A DNA stretch of 64,000 bases from a bacterium HR40. Lineage in GTDB: Bacteria; Pseudomonadota; Alphaproteobacteria; Geminicoccales; Geminicoccaceae. The translations under genes were made by a program, and so were the position numbers. Positions 27,301 through 36,173 of this stretch are shown here, in pieces; the stretch's first letter is position 1; each line of letters opens with the position of its first letter. The stretch lies in NCBI GenBank assembly GCA_002898275.1, contig BEIQ01000001.1:1047899-1111898 (forward strand). Reading direction: 5' to 3'. The notes below the pieces were generated by a model. That model was not told the origin of the DNA and did no database searches. It saw only the letters and a list, made by a program, of their open reading frames with translations.

Positions 27301-29228
27301 GGCAGCGGTTGACTGTCGAGGGCGGCGAGCTCGGCGAGGTGCTGAGCGAGCGTCGCCGCCAGCCGGGCGGTCTCGCCATCGAGCCGTGCCGGCCAGCCAC
27401 AACTGTGGCGCAGTCGGACGAGCGTTCGGGCGATCCCCTCCAATTTCCCTCGCTCGCGGACGAAGTCGGCGATTTTCCGATCGAGACCCTCGGCACTCGC
27501 GACCGCGATTCCCGCCGTCTCCTCGAGCCTGCCCACACACTCCTTGAGGGCGTTGGCTCGCTCCGCAATGTTCCGTACTTTCTCGCAGATGTCTTCGACC
27601 TCGTGACCGGCGACGCGATCGCTGGCGACACCGAACCACGGATGGTCGATCACTCGTTCCTGGCTCGCGAGGTCCTCGATCGCTCGCTCGAAACGGTCGA
27701 GCTCGTCCTTGATCTCCCTCACCGCGATTTGGCTCAGCGCCAGCGCGCTTTCTCGAATGTCCAGCGGTTTCAAGTTCTCTTTTTTGCGCCATAGCCCCCC
27801 GGCGCCCGCCCGCTGCAAGAGTTCGGCCAGCGGAATCGACAGTGCCCCTACCGGCTGTTGCCAGAGTTCGCAGATCCGATCCAGCTTGTCGCGTTCGTGC
27901 CGAAGCCTCTCGATCACCTCACGGGGACGTTCACCCTCTTCCGCTTGCGATCGACGAGCGTACTCTTCGCGGTAGCTCAATGTTTGACCGAGATCTGCGA
28001 TAACGTCCGATTTGCGGAGGATTTCGGCGTGCGCGAACATACACAATTTGTCGAGACCGCAATCCTTTAGACGCCGAGCTACGACATCGAGCGCAGCAAA
28101 TTTTTCGGATACGAAAAGGATTTTTTCCCCACGCGCCAAGGCGATCGCGATCAAATTGACGATGGTCTGCGACTTCCCGGTACCGGGCGGCCCCTCGATC
28201 AGCAAATCCTCGCCGGCACGCGCATACCAAAGTGCTTCCGCCTGGGAACTGTCGGCCGGCAGCACGACCTCGAGGTCGAGATCGAGAACCTTGCTTCGCT
28301 GGGGTTCCCGGGGCAAGTGCCAATCACCTGACTGCTTGGAACGGGATTCTCCACCGATCACCCTCCGGATCAATGGACTATCCACCAAGCCCGGCCACGC
28401 TTCGGTGTCGATATCGCGATAGATATGGTATTTGTAGTATCCTACCAATCCCAGGCAAATGAAATATCTTAGATCGCTTTTGACCTCTTTTAATTTTCTG
28501 GCTGCGTTTTTGAGCTGCCGACGTATCCTATCTTCTGGAGCGTCGTCGCTCTCGGAATCTTCTCCAGTATCCGAAATGTCGATGTCGAAATCTTTTTTGT
28601 ACTTCATAACGATAGCGTGGTTTATTTCTATATCCTCTCCGGTCCATTGCAGCGTCCAACGAGCTCCGTCGCGTCCCAACCTGACCGGGACGATGTAGTA
28701 CGGAGCAAAATGACGCTTTTTTTCATCACCGCGTTGCTCGATCCACGGCACGAAACCGAACATCAAAAACAATGTATTTGCGCCAAAGTCTCTAAGTGCA
28801 CTTTCGCTGCTCGATCGCAGTTTTCTCAGGCGAGAATCCATGGACTCATTGTAGTCCAAAAAATATAAATCGCGAGACTTTCGACCTTCCACGCGATCGA
28901 TGTCGTGGTCGTATTCGGTGGGAATTCCAATAATCCTCGCCCAGTCTTTGGCTTGAGGCAACTTCGAATCCCCACCTCCGAGACCGTGCGTCATGCGGTC
29001 CAACGGGGTCGGTTCGGGAACCGGAAGGATGGATAGCGAACGGCGCGTGGCGAGCTCGGCGAGGGCGCCGACGAAGTCATGGCTCACCAGGCGCAGGCAC
29101 CTCAAAGAGTCGAAAGAGAAGGCCAGCAGACGGTTGCGAGGTGACAGATCGACCAATCGAGTCCGGATTTCTTCGATCGCCTGCTTTATCCTTTCCCGTT
29201 GCGGGTCCGCCATCGCCGCGTGCGCCAT
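24384..29228 (-). CDS. DUF4011-helicase-Vsr-like nuclease (candidate anti-phage protein, Hhe-like)
   Basis: This is a 1614-residue protein. The N-terminus (IRTRLVDLSPRNRLLAFSF) is DUF4011-type. Walker A IEGPPGTGKSQTIVNL lies near residue 346, Walker B DILIVDEASQV near 1072, and superfamily 1 motifs such as VVITGDSNQLPPSRFF and TLRWHYRSRHEKLI follow. Residues about 1365-1470 form a Vsr/MTES_1575-like nuclease (YRLDLAVRDP, IECDGATYH, LGWNVIRIWSTDW). The end is DUF3320-like (LLREQMIDMLLKYRPQN). As I recall, a protein of this architecture has been reported as a single-gene phage defence called Hhe; I cannot verify this here. Several patches (about 25680-25760, 26060-26300, 28430-28870) are clearly AT-richer than the window, suggesting transfer. 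The ATG at 29228 is preceded by AGGGG. Confidence 0.85.
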   Translation of the reverse strand: MAHAAMADPQRERIKQAIEEIRTRLVDLSPRNRLLAFSFDSLRCLRLVSHDFVGALAELATRRSLSILPVPEPTPLDRMTHGLGGGDSKLPQAKDWARIIGIPTEYDHDIDRVEGRKSRDLYFLDYNESMDSRLRKLRSSSESALRDFGANTLFLMFGFVPWIEQRGDEKKRHFAPYYIVPVRLGRDGARWTLQWTGEDIEINHAIVMKYKKDFDIDISDTGEDSESDDAPEDRIRRQLKNAARKLKEVKSDLRYFICLGLVGYYKYHIYRDIDTEAWPGLVDSPLIRRVIGGESRSKQSGDWHLPREPQRSKVLDLDLEVVLPADSSQAEALWYARAGEDLLIEGPPGTGKSQTIVNLIAIALARGEKILFVSEKFAALDVVARRLKDCGLDKLCMFAHAEILRKSDVIADLGQTLSYREEYARRSQAEEGERPREVIERLRHERDKLDRICELWQQPVGALSIPLAELLQRAGAGGLWRKKENLKPLDIRESALALSQIAVREIKDELDRFERAIEDLASQERVIDHPWFGVASDRVAGHEVEDICEKVRNIAERANALKECVGRLEETAGIAVASAEGLDRKIADFVRERGKLEGIARTLVRLRHSCGWPARLDGETARLAATLAQHLAELAALDSQPLPIALLDEETGNLLQRLREEIKKVEKDWQKLAEGFDIERLRSESPSQLRDAARILRQAKWIDRIWSADFRRARDRFRRLWRQSKLPARDEMAHRLEEAASAIEALNKVEADGEAQAKLESRFEGLRTDLSLLESAHRIGVSLRAVATEAKVPQLARTLWEFPAAYRPSVLEALRRIANSHWSKAFEISDDSALVRALLLSLGEELGLERPLVVRLVDQPDLAHTLRQRLEEVEAARAALVRALEVARESGLPVDSWKAADLSARCQRALAAGASELRAWLAYDRVCRSLKSSIARAIASQVEEGKIVARALARQFDCWLHVTLARDAMRKWPEIQEYSQSTLEQIRRRYVELDKELMKVRIKKILSAWATAPLDGNQLKIVKRELAKQKKHIGLRKMMEQSRDVLLDIKPCFMMSPLSVSRYLPKDAIFDILIVDEASQVRLEDAIGALARCRRVVITGDSNQLPPSRFFERLNDDEDESEDESGFVGVESLIDVARQQLDRTLTLRWHYRSRHEKLIEFSNAKFYDRKLYVFASPHGEDQRYGIGWNFVGGTTKNGVNDAEAERLADAVIRHLQNDKRSFGVAVMNIKQAQRVEDEIERRLRDMPDLFRRAEELRNGAEPWFVKNLENIQGDERDVVYIGMTYGPETPGGRVPQRFGPINQEVGWRRLNVLFTRARERMEVFSSMRASDIVVDGSARRSLVALRDFLAFAESGRLADSSEGSTGAPESPFEEAVRDALRHHGWECESQYGVAGYRLDLAVRDPDRPGRFIACIECDGATYHATRSARDRDRLRQEILERLGWNVIRIWSTDWFSDPEGELERVLQILEKARREGRPAERERPGDDVQADGEPAAGESDGETDGETDDSPRRQLPEPSQTWAPPRIASIEDARRALIALREREVVPRFPDVPRERGLLREQMIDMLLKYRPQNDEEFRKLIPFKLRANTDSKQFKEFAPRVFEILQALEQQEA
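24709..24744 (-). repeat. Short tandem repeat inside the large helicase gene
   Basis: Two exact copies and one degraded copy of a 12-base unit (GTCTCGCCGTCG on the plus strand) encode an acidic SDGETDGETDD linker between the nuclease domain and the C-terminal DUF3320-like segment. Confidence 0.7.
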
Positions 29229-29329
29229 GGTCCCCTGCCCGATCCCTCATCTATCGCGAACATCATAGAAAGGCCGCCAGCGCCTGTCGACCGCAGGCAG
29301 CGCTGGTCAACGGCGAGGAACGTCCAGCC

Positions 29330-29713
29330 TCATTCCGGCGGAACGGGACGAGGACGACGGTGATCGTCGATGGCCACGCAGGTGAAGCGGCCTTCCGTCA
29401 CCTTCACGTCCTCGCCCGTGCGGGCCCGCCGCGCCCAGACCTCGACATGGAGCGTGATGGAGGTTCGACCTACCCGCACCACCTCGGCGTAGACGCTCAC
29501 CACATCGCCCACGAACACCGGCTCGTGAAAACTCATGGCGTCGACCGCCACCGTCGCCACCCGGCCACGGGCCCGAGCGTAGGCCACGGTGCCAGCGGCG
29601 ATGTCCATTTGGGCGAGCAGCCACCCGCCGAAGATGTCTCCCGCCGGATTGGTGTCGGCCGGCATGGCGAGGGTGCGCACCGCCGGCTCGCGTTTCGGAG
29701 GTCCCTCGCTCAC
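29330..29713 (-). CDS. Acyl-CoA thioesterase, hot-dog fold (YciA-like)
   Basis: The 127-residue product matches YciA-type thioesterases: MPADTNPAGDIFGGWLLAQMD with the catalytic aspartate/asparagine region, VATVAVDAMSFHEPVFVGDVV, and VKVTEGRFTCVAIDD. It hydrolyses acyl-CoAs in the cytoplasm, with broad substrate range in the family. The GTG at 29713 is preceded by a purine run (GGGAGGGGGA). It follows smpB by 38 bases on the same strand and may be part of the dapA-smpB transcript. Confidence 0.85.
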   Translation of the reverse strand: MSEGPPKREPAVRTLAMPADTNPAGDIFGGWLLAQMDIAAGTVAYARARGRVATVAVDAMSFHEPVFVGDVVSVYAEVVRVGRTSITLHVEVWARRARTGEDVKVTEGRFTCVAIDDHRRPRPVPPE

Positions 29714-29751
29714 TCCCCCTCCCTTCGCCACCGTGGCGCGTCTGCCACCCT

Positions 29752-30228
29752 TCAGGCCACGGTGCGCTCGCGCACGAGCCTCGCCTTCTCGCGCTGCCAG
29801 TCGCGCTCCTTCATGGTCTCCCGCTTGTCGTGCAGCTTCTTGCCGCGGGCGAGCGCGAGCTCGACCTTCACCTTTCCGTTCGGCGCAAAATAGATGGAAA
29901 GCGGGACGAGAGTCATGCCTTTGCGCTGGACGGCGCCGATGAGATGTTCGATTTGACGTTTGTGGAGCAGCAGCTTCCGCGGCCGGCGCGGCTCGTGATT
30001 GAAGCGATTGGCCGCCGGATATTCCGAGATATGCGCATTGAACAGCCACAGCTCGCCGCCCTGCTCGGCGGCGTAGGCTTCGTTGATATTGGCACGACCC
30101 TCCCGCAGCGACTTGACTTCGGTGCCGGTGAGCGCGATCCCCGCCTCGATCGTTTCCTCGATGTGATATTCGAAGCGGGCGCGCCGGTTCTGGGCGATCA
30201 GCCTGCGTCCCTGGGGCTTGTCGCTCAT
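29752..30228 (-). CDS. smpB: SsrA-binding protein
   Basis: This 158-residue SmpB has [57 protein letters not shown] and [12 protein letters not shown], and a basic tail ([20 protein letters not shown]). SmpB carries tmRNA to stalled ribosomes, and the tail mimics an mRNA codon in the A-site path. It starts 7 bases after the dapA stop, a common alphaproteobacterial pair. Its partner ssrA is about 6.5 kb away in this window. Confidence 0.95.
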   Translation of the reverse strand: MSDKPQGRRLIAQNRRARFEYHIEETIEAGIALTGTEVKSLREGRANINEAYAAEQGGELWLFNAHISEYPAANRFNHEPRRPRKLLLHKRQIEHLIGAVQRKGMTLVPLSIYFAPNGKVKVELALARGKKLHDKRETMKERDWQREKARLVRERTVA

Positions 30229-30235
30229 CCGGCGC

Positions 30236-31126
30236 TCACGACGGCAAGGTCTCGAGCAGTCCCGCCTGGGCCAGTGCCCGGTCGACCGCCCGGCGCGTCG
30301 TTTCCGACACCGGCACGAGGGGCAGTCGCAGCTCCTCGCTGCAACGCCCGAGCCGCGCCAGGGCGTATTTGACCGGTGCCGGGTTGGTCTCGAAGAAGAG
30401 CGCGCGGTGCAGGGGCAAAAGCCGCTCGTGGATGGCGAGCGCCCGCGCCGGATCGCCGCGCCGCCAGGCGGCATGCATTTCGGCGCACAGGCGGGGCGCC
30501 ACATTGGCGGTGACGGAGATCGCACCGTGACCGCCGTGGGCGAGGAAGGCCACCGTATTCGCATCCTCCCCCGTGAGTTGGAGGAAGTCGGGACCGCAGA
30601 GCTCGCGGATGCGCAGCGGCCGCACGATGTCGCCGGTGGCGTCCTTGACCCCGACGATGTTCGGCAGTTCGGCGAGTCGGGCCATGGTCTCCGGACTCAT
30701 GTCGACGACGCAGCGGCCCGGAATGTTGTAAATGATGATGGGGATATCCACGGCGTCGTGGATGGCGCGGAAGTGGGCGTAGAGGCCTTCCTGCGTCGGC
30801 TTATTGTAGTAGGGGGTGACCACCAGCACCGCATCGGCGCCCGCCCGCTTGGCATAGCGGGTGAGCGAGATCGCCTCCGCCGTCGAATTGGAGCCCGTGC
30901 CGGCGATCACCGGCCGACGGCCGGCCACCGCCTCGATACAGAGGTCGATCGCGCGCTCGTGTTCGGCATGGCTCAGGGTCGGACTCTCGCCCGTGGTGCC
31001 GACCGGCACGAAGCCGTCCGTGCCCTCGGCGATGTGCCACTCGACCAGCGCGCGGTACGCGGCTGCGTCGATCTCGCCATTGCGAAACGGCGTGACCAGG
31101 GCGACAATCGAGCCGTGGATCTTCAT
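30236..31126 (-). CDS. dapA: 4-hydroxy-tetrahydrodipicolinate synthase
   Basis: This 296-residue class I aldolase-type TIM barrel condenses pyruvate with aspartate semialdehyde in lysine and diaminopimelate synthesis. Key segments are [14 protein letters not shown] (active-site threonines), [13 protein letters not shown] (tyrosine), [11 protein letters not shown] (arginine) and [12 protein letters not shown] with the Schiff-base lysine near residue 160. The ATG at 31126 is followed by [14 protein letters not shown]. It is the first gene of dapA-smpB and divergent from the lytic transglycosylase gene, about 95 bp away. Confidence 0.93.
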   Translation of the reverse strand: MKIHGSIVALVTPFRNGEIDAAAYRALVEWHIAEGTDGFVPVGTTGESPTLSHAEHERAIDLCIEAVAGRRPVIAGTGSNSTAEAISLTRYAKRAGADAVLVVTPYYNKPTQEGLYAHFRAIHDAVDIPIIIYNIPGRCVVDMSPETMARLAELPNIVGVKDATGDIVRPLRIRELCGPDFLQLTGEDANTVAFLAHGGHGAISVTANVAPRLCAEMHAAWRRGDPARALAIHERLLPLHRALFFETNPAPVKYALARLGRCSEELRLPLVPVSETTRRAVDRALAQAGLLETLPS

Positions 31127-31221
31127 GGGGAACCCGCCGCGCGACCGTGATCCGGAGCGTGACGATAGTTGCGCATCCGCCAGGCCGCAAGCGGCCAAGG
31201 GGTGGACAGGGAGTGCAAACG

Positions 31222-33276
31222 ATGGCGTTAGGGTGCGGATCTCTCGAGCGGCTCCGAGCCTTCTGGCGCTTCGCCCTTGCCGCCCTCGTCGCCACCCTCC
31301 CCGTCTTCCCGACTGTCGCCGCCGTCGAGCGGGTGGAGCTTTCCATCTTGCAGGAAGCGCTCGCGGCTGCCGCGGCCCGAAACTGGACCGAGGTCGAGCG
31401 CCTCGCCCCTCGTCTGAGCCCGCCCCTTCGCGCCTATCTGGGTTGGCGCGAGCTGGTCGAGAGCGACAGCCAAACCCCTTTCTCGAGCCTTGCCGACTTT
31501 CTCGAGCGCCATCCCGGTTGGCCCGACGAGAGCAAGCTGCGGCGGCTCGCCGAGGGGCGGATCGGCGAGGACGTACCAGCCGAGCGCCGCCTCGCCTTCT
31601 TCCGGCGCTTTCCGCCCCTCACACCGCTCGGCCGCTTGCGCTACGCCGAGGCGCTCGCGGCTACCGGCCGGCTGGCCGAGGCGCGGGCCGAGTTCGTGCG
31701 CGCCTTTCCGGATCTCGTGCTGGGCCCCGACGATCTGCGGGTGGTCGAAGCCCGTTTCGGCCAGTGGATCGACCGAGAGCTCGTGGCTCGGCGGGTCGAT
31801 CGGCTGCTGTGGCAGGGCCGGATCACCGAGGCGCGCGCGCTCCTCGGCCGTCTCGACGACGGGCGACGACGGGTGGCGGTGGCGCGCATCGCGCTCCAGA
31901 CCTCCGCCCCCAATGTCGATGCCGCCGTCGCCCGGGTGCCGGGCAAGCTCGCCGGCGATCCCGGGCTCGCCTACGATCGGCTACGCTGGCGCCTCGCCAA
32001 GGGTCTGCGCGAGCGGGCACGCGAAATCCTGCTCGCGCCGCCAAGCCGACTCGGCGAACCGGCGCGCTGGTGGGAGATCCGGAAGGCGGAGATCCGCCGC
32101 GATCTCGAGCTCGGCCATTTTCGCCGGGCCTACGAGCTCGCCCGTCGACACGGGCAGGAAGACGGACCGGCGTTCGTCGAGGCGGAGTGGCTCGCCGGCT
32201 GGCTCGCGCTGCGCTATGCGGGCCGACCGCAGGAAGCGCTCGAGCGGTTCGAGCGACTCTATCGCGCCGTCGGCACACCCATCAGTCGGGCGCGCGCCGC
32301 ATACTGGGCAGGACGCGCCGCCGAGGCCCTCAGCCGCGACGCCGAGGCACAGCGCTGGTACGAGCGAGCGGCATCGTATCCCACCACCTTCTACGGTCAG
32401 CTCGCCACCGACCGGCTCGGCCGCCCCCTCGCCCTCCGGCGGGACGCCTGGCGCCCGCTCGCGGATCCGGCCGCTGCCACTGTCGCCCGCACCCGATACG
32501 ACCCGCACGACGAACGTCTTGCGATCGCCCGCACCCTCTGCCGGATCGCCGGCGACCAGCACGCCGACGATTTCTTCCTCGCGGTGGCGAGCGAGGTCGA
32601 GGCGACGGGAGCCGAAGCCCTGCTCGCCGAAGTGGAGAGTTGCCGGCGGGCGCATCTCTACGTCGTGGTGGCCAAACAGCTCGCGGCGCGCGGGCTCACC
32701 GACCATCTGCAGACCTTCCCGCTCCTCGATCCCCGCTATCTGGGCGAAGACGACGGCAAAGTGGATCCGGCGCTGCTCATCGCCATCGCCCGCCAGGAGA
32801 GCCACTTCGCTCACGACGTCACGAGCCGCGCCGGCGCGCGGGGGATCACGCAGATCATGCCGGCGACGGCGCGCGAGATCGCGGCCCGCGCCGGCCTTCC
32901 CTTCAGCCTGCGACGCCTCGAGGCGGACCCCTCCTATCAGATCGCTCTCGCCCGGGCCCATCTGGCCGAGCTGCTCGCTGCCTATGACGGCTCGCTCGAG
33001 CTCGTCGCCGCCGCCTACAACGCCGGACCCGGGCGAGTCGCCGAATGGCTGAGGCGTCTCGGCGATCCGCGGCGGATGTCGGTCGACAAGCGCATCGACT
33101 GGATCGAGCGCATTCCCTTCGCCGAGACTCGCAACTACGTCCAGCGCGTGATCGAAGGGTATCGGGTCTATCGGCAGCTCCTCGAGGATGGCGCCCATGG
33201 CCATCCGCTGCTGGCGACGGGAGCCGGCGACGTCGCCGAACCGGTGGCCGTGCCGCGCCTGCGCGGCGGCACGTGA
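31222..33276 (+). CDS. slt: Soluble lytic murein transglycosylase
   Basis: The 684-residue periplasmic enzyme begins with a signal peptide ([17 protein letters not shown]). A long helical superhelical part follows, and then a C-terminal lysozyme-like SLT domain from about residue 510: [20 protein letters not shown], with the catalytic glutamate, [23 protein letters not shown] and [13 protein letters not shown]. It cleaves peptidoglycan to anhydromuropeptides. The ATG at 31222 has GGGAG 8 bases upstream; an upstream start at 31147 would put extra residues before the signal peptide. Confidence 0.92.
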   Translation: MALGCGSLERLRAFWRFALAALVATLPVFPTVAAVERVELSILQEALAAAAARNWTEVERLAPRLSPPLRAYLGWRELVESDSQTPFSSLADFLERHPGWPDESKLRRLAEGRIGEDVPAERRLAFFRRFPPLTPLGRLRYAEALAATGRLAEARAEFVRAFPDLVLGPDDLRVVEARFGQWIDRELVARRVDRLLWQGRITEARALLGRLDDGRRRVAVARIALQTSAPNVDAAVARVPGKLAGDPGLAYDRLRWRLAKGLRERAREILLAPPSRLGEPARWWEIRKAEIRRDLELGHFRRAYELARRHGQEDGPAFVEAEWLAGWLALRYAGRPQEALERFERLYRAVGTPISRARAAYWAGRAAEALSRDAEAQRWYERAASYPTTFYGQLATDRLGRPLALRRDAWRPLADPAAATVARTRYDPHDERLAIARTLCRIAGDQHADDFFLAVASEVEATGAEALLAEVESCRRAHLYVVVAKQLAARGLTDHLQTFPLLDPRYLGEDDGKVDPALLIAIARQESHFAHDVTSRAGARGITQIMPATAREIAARAGLPFSLRRLEADPSYQIALARAHLAELLAAYDGSLELVAAAYNAGPGRVAEWLRRLGDPRRMSVDKRIDWIERIPFAETRNYVQRVIEGYRVYRQLLEDGAHGHPLLATGAGDVAEPVAVPRLRGGT

Positions 33277-33362
33277 GCCACCGGCGGTTGGCCGCAGGGG
33301 TCGTTCCGGGGGCTGTCCGCGCCGCGCGCATACTCCGACTTCCCGCAACCTCGGGCTCGGCC

Positions 33363-34358
33363 ATGAGAGCAACGGTGGAAAACCAGTCGGTTCCGGTCGG
33401 CTTCGCCGATGTGCTGGCGGCACGTCGGCGGCTTTGCGGCGCAGTGGTGCGCACGCCGCTTGTGGAGAGCGACCGCCTCAATGCCCGTCTCGCTGGCCGC
33501 CTGCTCGTCAAGCCGGAGGTCCTGCAGCGCACGGGGTCCTTCAAGTTCCGCGGCGCCTACAACGCGGTGATGGCACTCGCGCCGAAGGCTGTCGTTGCCT
33601 TCAGCTCCGGCAACCACGCCCAGGGCGTGGCGCTCGCCGCTCGGCTCGCCGGTATTCCCTCGACCATCGTGATGCCGGCCGATGCGCCGGCGATCAAGCT
33701 CGCCCGCACCCGTGCCTTCGGCGCCGAGATACGGCTCTACGACCGGCGGCGCGAGCGCCGAGAGGAAATCGGCGAGGACATCGCCCGCCGTACCGGGGCG
33801 GTGCTGATCCGACCCTATGACGAGCCCCTCGTGATCGCCGGCCAGGGCACCGCCGGCCTCGAGATCGCCGAGGACTGTCTGGCTCGCGGTCTCCTGCCGG
33901 ATGCCGTACTGGTGCCATGCGGCGGCGGCGGACTCGTCGCCGGGATTGCCACGGCCATATGCGCCACCCTGCCCGGCACGGCGGTCTACGCGGTGGAACC
34001 CGAGGGCTTCGACGACACCCGGAGATCGCTCCTCTCCGGGCGCCGCGAACAGGCGGCGCCAGGAGCTACCAGTTTGTGCGATGCCCTGCTCGCTCCCACA
34101 CCGGGCGAGCTCACCTTCGCCATCAATCGCCGGCTGCTCGCGGGAGGGCTCGCGGTGAGCGACGCCATGGTCGAGGAGGCCATGCGGGTCGCTTTCGACG
34201 AGTTGCATCTCGTGGTCGAGCCAGGCGGCGCCGTGGCCCTCGCCGCGGTGCTCGCTGGCGTGTTCCCGGCCGCCGGTCGCACCCTCGTCGTGGTGCTCTC
34301 CGGAGGCAACGTCGACTCTAGCCTTTTTGCGCGGGTTCTGGCAGGTCGCCCGGGGTGA
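33363..34358 (+). CDS. Threonine/serine dehydratase (PLP fold type II)
   Basis: This 331-residue single-domain enzyme has the PLP lysine in TGSFKFRGAYNAVM (about residue 62), FSSGNHAQGVALAA, the glycine-rich phosphate loop LVPCGGGGLVAG (about 185), and LVVVLSGGNVD near the C-terminus. There is no C-terminal ACT domain, so it resembles catabolic threonine dehydratases or serine racemase-like enzymes rather than biosynthetic IlvA. It follows slt by 86 bp and is followed 40 bases later by the FAH-family gene. Confidence 0.85.
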   Translation: MRATVENQSVPVGFADVLAARRRLCGAVVRTPLVESDRLNARLAGRLLVKPEVLQRTGSFKFRGAYNAVMALAPKAVVAFSSGNHAQGVALAARLAGIPSTIVMPADAPAIKLARTRAFGAEIRLYDRRRERREEIGEDIARRTGAVLIRPYDEPLVIAGQGTAGLEIAEDCLARGLLPDAVLVPCGGGGLVAGIATAICATLPGTAVYAVEPEGFDDTRRSLLSGRREQAAPGATSLCDALLAPTPGELTFAINRRLLAGGLAVSDAMVEEAMRVAFDELHLVVEPGGAVALAAVLAGVFPAAGRTLVVVLSGGNVDSSLFARVLAGRPG

Positions 34359-34398
34359 ACGCGCCGGTGGCCTCCAGCGCAAGCTTCCGGGGGGACGC

Positions 34399-35088
34399 AT
34401 GGGCTGGGTCATCGCAGAAGGGGCACGACCGAGTGTGGCGGTCGCGGGAAGCCGCGACCGGTTTCCGGTCCGGCGGGTGTTCTGCGTCGGCCGCAATTAT
34501 GCCGAGCATGCCCGCGAAATGGGCCACGACGAGCGGGAACCCCCGTTCTTTTTCGGCAAGGCAGCCGAAGCCTTGATCGAGGATGCCAAAGTCCCCTACC
34601 CGCCCATGACCCGTGACCTGCACCACGAGGTCGAGCTCGTGGTGGCGATCGCAGCCGAAGCCTTCGATCTCACCGCCGACCGGACCCGTCCCTGCATTTT
34701 TGGCTATGCCGTGGGCGTCGATCTCACGCGCCGCGATCTCCAGGCGGAGGCGAAGAAGCTCGCCCGGCCGTGGCATCTCTCGAAGTCGTGGATCGGCGCG
34801 GCGCCGATCGGGCCGATCGTGCCAGCGGCCCACATCGGTCACCCGCGGGTCGGCGCGATCTGGCTCGACGTCGACGGCAAAAGGCGACAGCAGGGCGACC
34901 TCGCGGCGATGATCTGGTCCGTGGAAGAGATCATCGCCCATCTCTCGCGCTACGATCGTCTGCTGCCTGGGGACCTCATCTTCACCGGTACTCCCGCCGG
35001 CGTCGGTCCACTCCATCCGGGCGATCGGGTGAGGGCCGGGATCGAGGGCCTGCCACTCCTCGAGTTCACCATCGTCGAGCCCCTCTAG
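34399..35088 (+). CDS. Fumarylacetoacetate hydrolase-family protein
   Basis: The 229-residue protein has the FAH core: FCVGRNYAEHAREMG, PPFFFGKAAEALI, LHHEVELVVAIA with the metal glutamates, GYAVGVDLTRRDLQ, ARPWHLSKSW and GDLIFTGTPAGVGPL. Members hydrolyse fumarylpyruvate or decarboxylate oxaloacetate; the substrate cannot be told here. The ATG at 34399 has GGGGGGA upstream; a TTG at 34327 is unlikely. Its 3' end overlaps the convergent hydroxylase gene by 23 bp. Confidence 0.88.
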   Translation: MGWVIAEGARPSVAVAGSRDRFPVRRVFCVGRNYAEHAREMGHDEREPPFFFGKAAEALIEDAKVPYPPMTRDLHHEVELVVAIAAEAFDLTADRTRPCIFGYAVGVDLTRRDLQAEAKKLARPWHLSKSWIGAAPIGPIVPAAHIGHPRVGAIWLDVDGKRRQQGDLAAMIWSVEEIIAHLSRYDRLLPGDLIFTGTPAGVGPLHPGDRVRAGIEGLPLLEFTIVEPL

Positions 35089-36052
35089 CGGCTCGGCTCG
35101 CAGCCCCGCCGCCGTCGCTGGCACCTGCGCCACGGGCGCCGGAAGCCGGATCCTCGATTGCCGCGCCGTCGGACGCCGGCAGCGTTCGGAGACGGGGATC
35201 GCGACACAGCCGCCCCTCGAGGGGTGTAGCGAGCAGCCGCAGGAACGGCCGGTCGCGCAGCCCCTCGACACCGATGCGGAGATCGGCCGTGCGAGGGGTC
35301 GGGGACCGGGTACCGAAGAGCCGGTCCCAGAGCGAGAGGATGGTGGCGTAGTTGCTGTCGGTGTCGCGTCGCCGCGCATGATGGTGGATCCAGTGGATGG
35401 ACGGGGTCACGAGGAAATGCGCGAGGCGACGCTCGAGCTCGGCCGGCAGGGCGACGTTCGAATGGTGGAAGATCGCAGCCACCATCACCAGGGCCTCGAA
35501 GATCAACACCGAGGCGAGCCCGATATCGAGCAGCAGGATCACCGCTGCGCGCACCAAGGCCGAGAGCAGCACCTCGCCGAAGTGGAAGCGGAGGGCGGAG
35601 CTGGTATCGAGCCACTCGTCCAGGTGATGGACCAGGTGGAAACGCCACAGCCAAGGGATCTCGTGGTTGAGTCGGTGCCACCAATAGATCCACAGATCGA
35701 GCAGCAGCACATCGACCGGCATCGCGAGCGGGCTCTCGAGCCAAGGCGGGCGCCAGCCGAGGCTCGAGCGGTCGGCGAGCACCGTGAGCGGCACCACCAC
35801 GAGCGGCCCGAGGAGAAGATTGAGGACGAAGAGACCGAGGTTGCGGCCGAGGCGGCGAAGGGCTTCGCGACCGTGCGCGAGGGAGGTCAAGAGAAGCGGC
35901 GAGCGGACGGCCGGACGCAGCCGCTCGAGCGGGACGAACACGAGCAACGCGGCGAGCACGAGCAGAGCCTTCGCGGTCAGCAGGGAGTCGGAGAAAGCCA
36001 AAGCCGCTGCGCCTCCGGGCGGGTCCCGCTCACCCATATGGCGCACCCGCAC
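35066..36052 (-). CDS. Fatty acid hydroxylase / sterol desaturase family membrane protein
   Basis: This 328-residue integral-membrane di-iron oxygenase candidate has histidine clusters WHRLNH, FHLVHHLDEW, FHHSNV and HWIHHHARRRDTDSNYAT, the expected pattern for this family, with LWDRLFGT after the last box. Several hydrophobic segments precede them. The C-terminal 50 residues are Ala/Gly-rich and poorly conserved in type. The substrate is unknown; a lipid is likely, and a link to the sphingoid lipids made by the 17.9-22.1 kb operon is only a guess. ATG 36052 or 36037 may start it. Confidence 0.82.
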   Translation of the reverse strand: MRVRHMGERDPPGGAAALAFSDSLLTAKALLVLAALLVFVPLERLRPAVRSPLLLTSLAHGREALRRLGRNLGLFVLNLLLGPLVVVPLTVLADRSSLGWRPPWLESPLAMPVDVLLLDLWIYWWHRLNHEIPWLWRFHLVHHLDEWLDTSSALRFHFGEVLLSALVRAAVILLLDIGLASVLIFEALVMVAAIFHHSNVALPAELERRLAHFLVTPSIHWIHHHARRRDTDSNYATILSLWDRLFGTRSPTPRTADLRIGVEGLRDRPFLRLLATPLEGRLCRDPRLRTLPASDGAAIEDPASGARGAGASDGGGAASRAARGARRW

Positions 36053-36173
36053 CCCGTCGCGAAGGCGGATCGCCGTTGAACGACGGAGAACCGCGGCCTA
36101 GCTCAAATCCGGTTGGAACGCTGGCTCTTGCGCCGCACCCCATATGGTCTCGATCGATGGCACGGCAGACCCC

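Noticed and set aside
24360-29230. tmRNA-targeted genomic island carrying the DUF4011 helicase
   Set aside because: ssrA is a frequent island target, but thyX lies between ssrA and this gene, and no integrase or duplicated ssrA end is visible.
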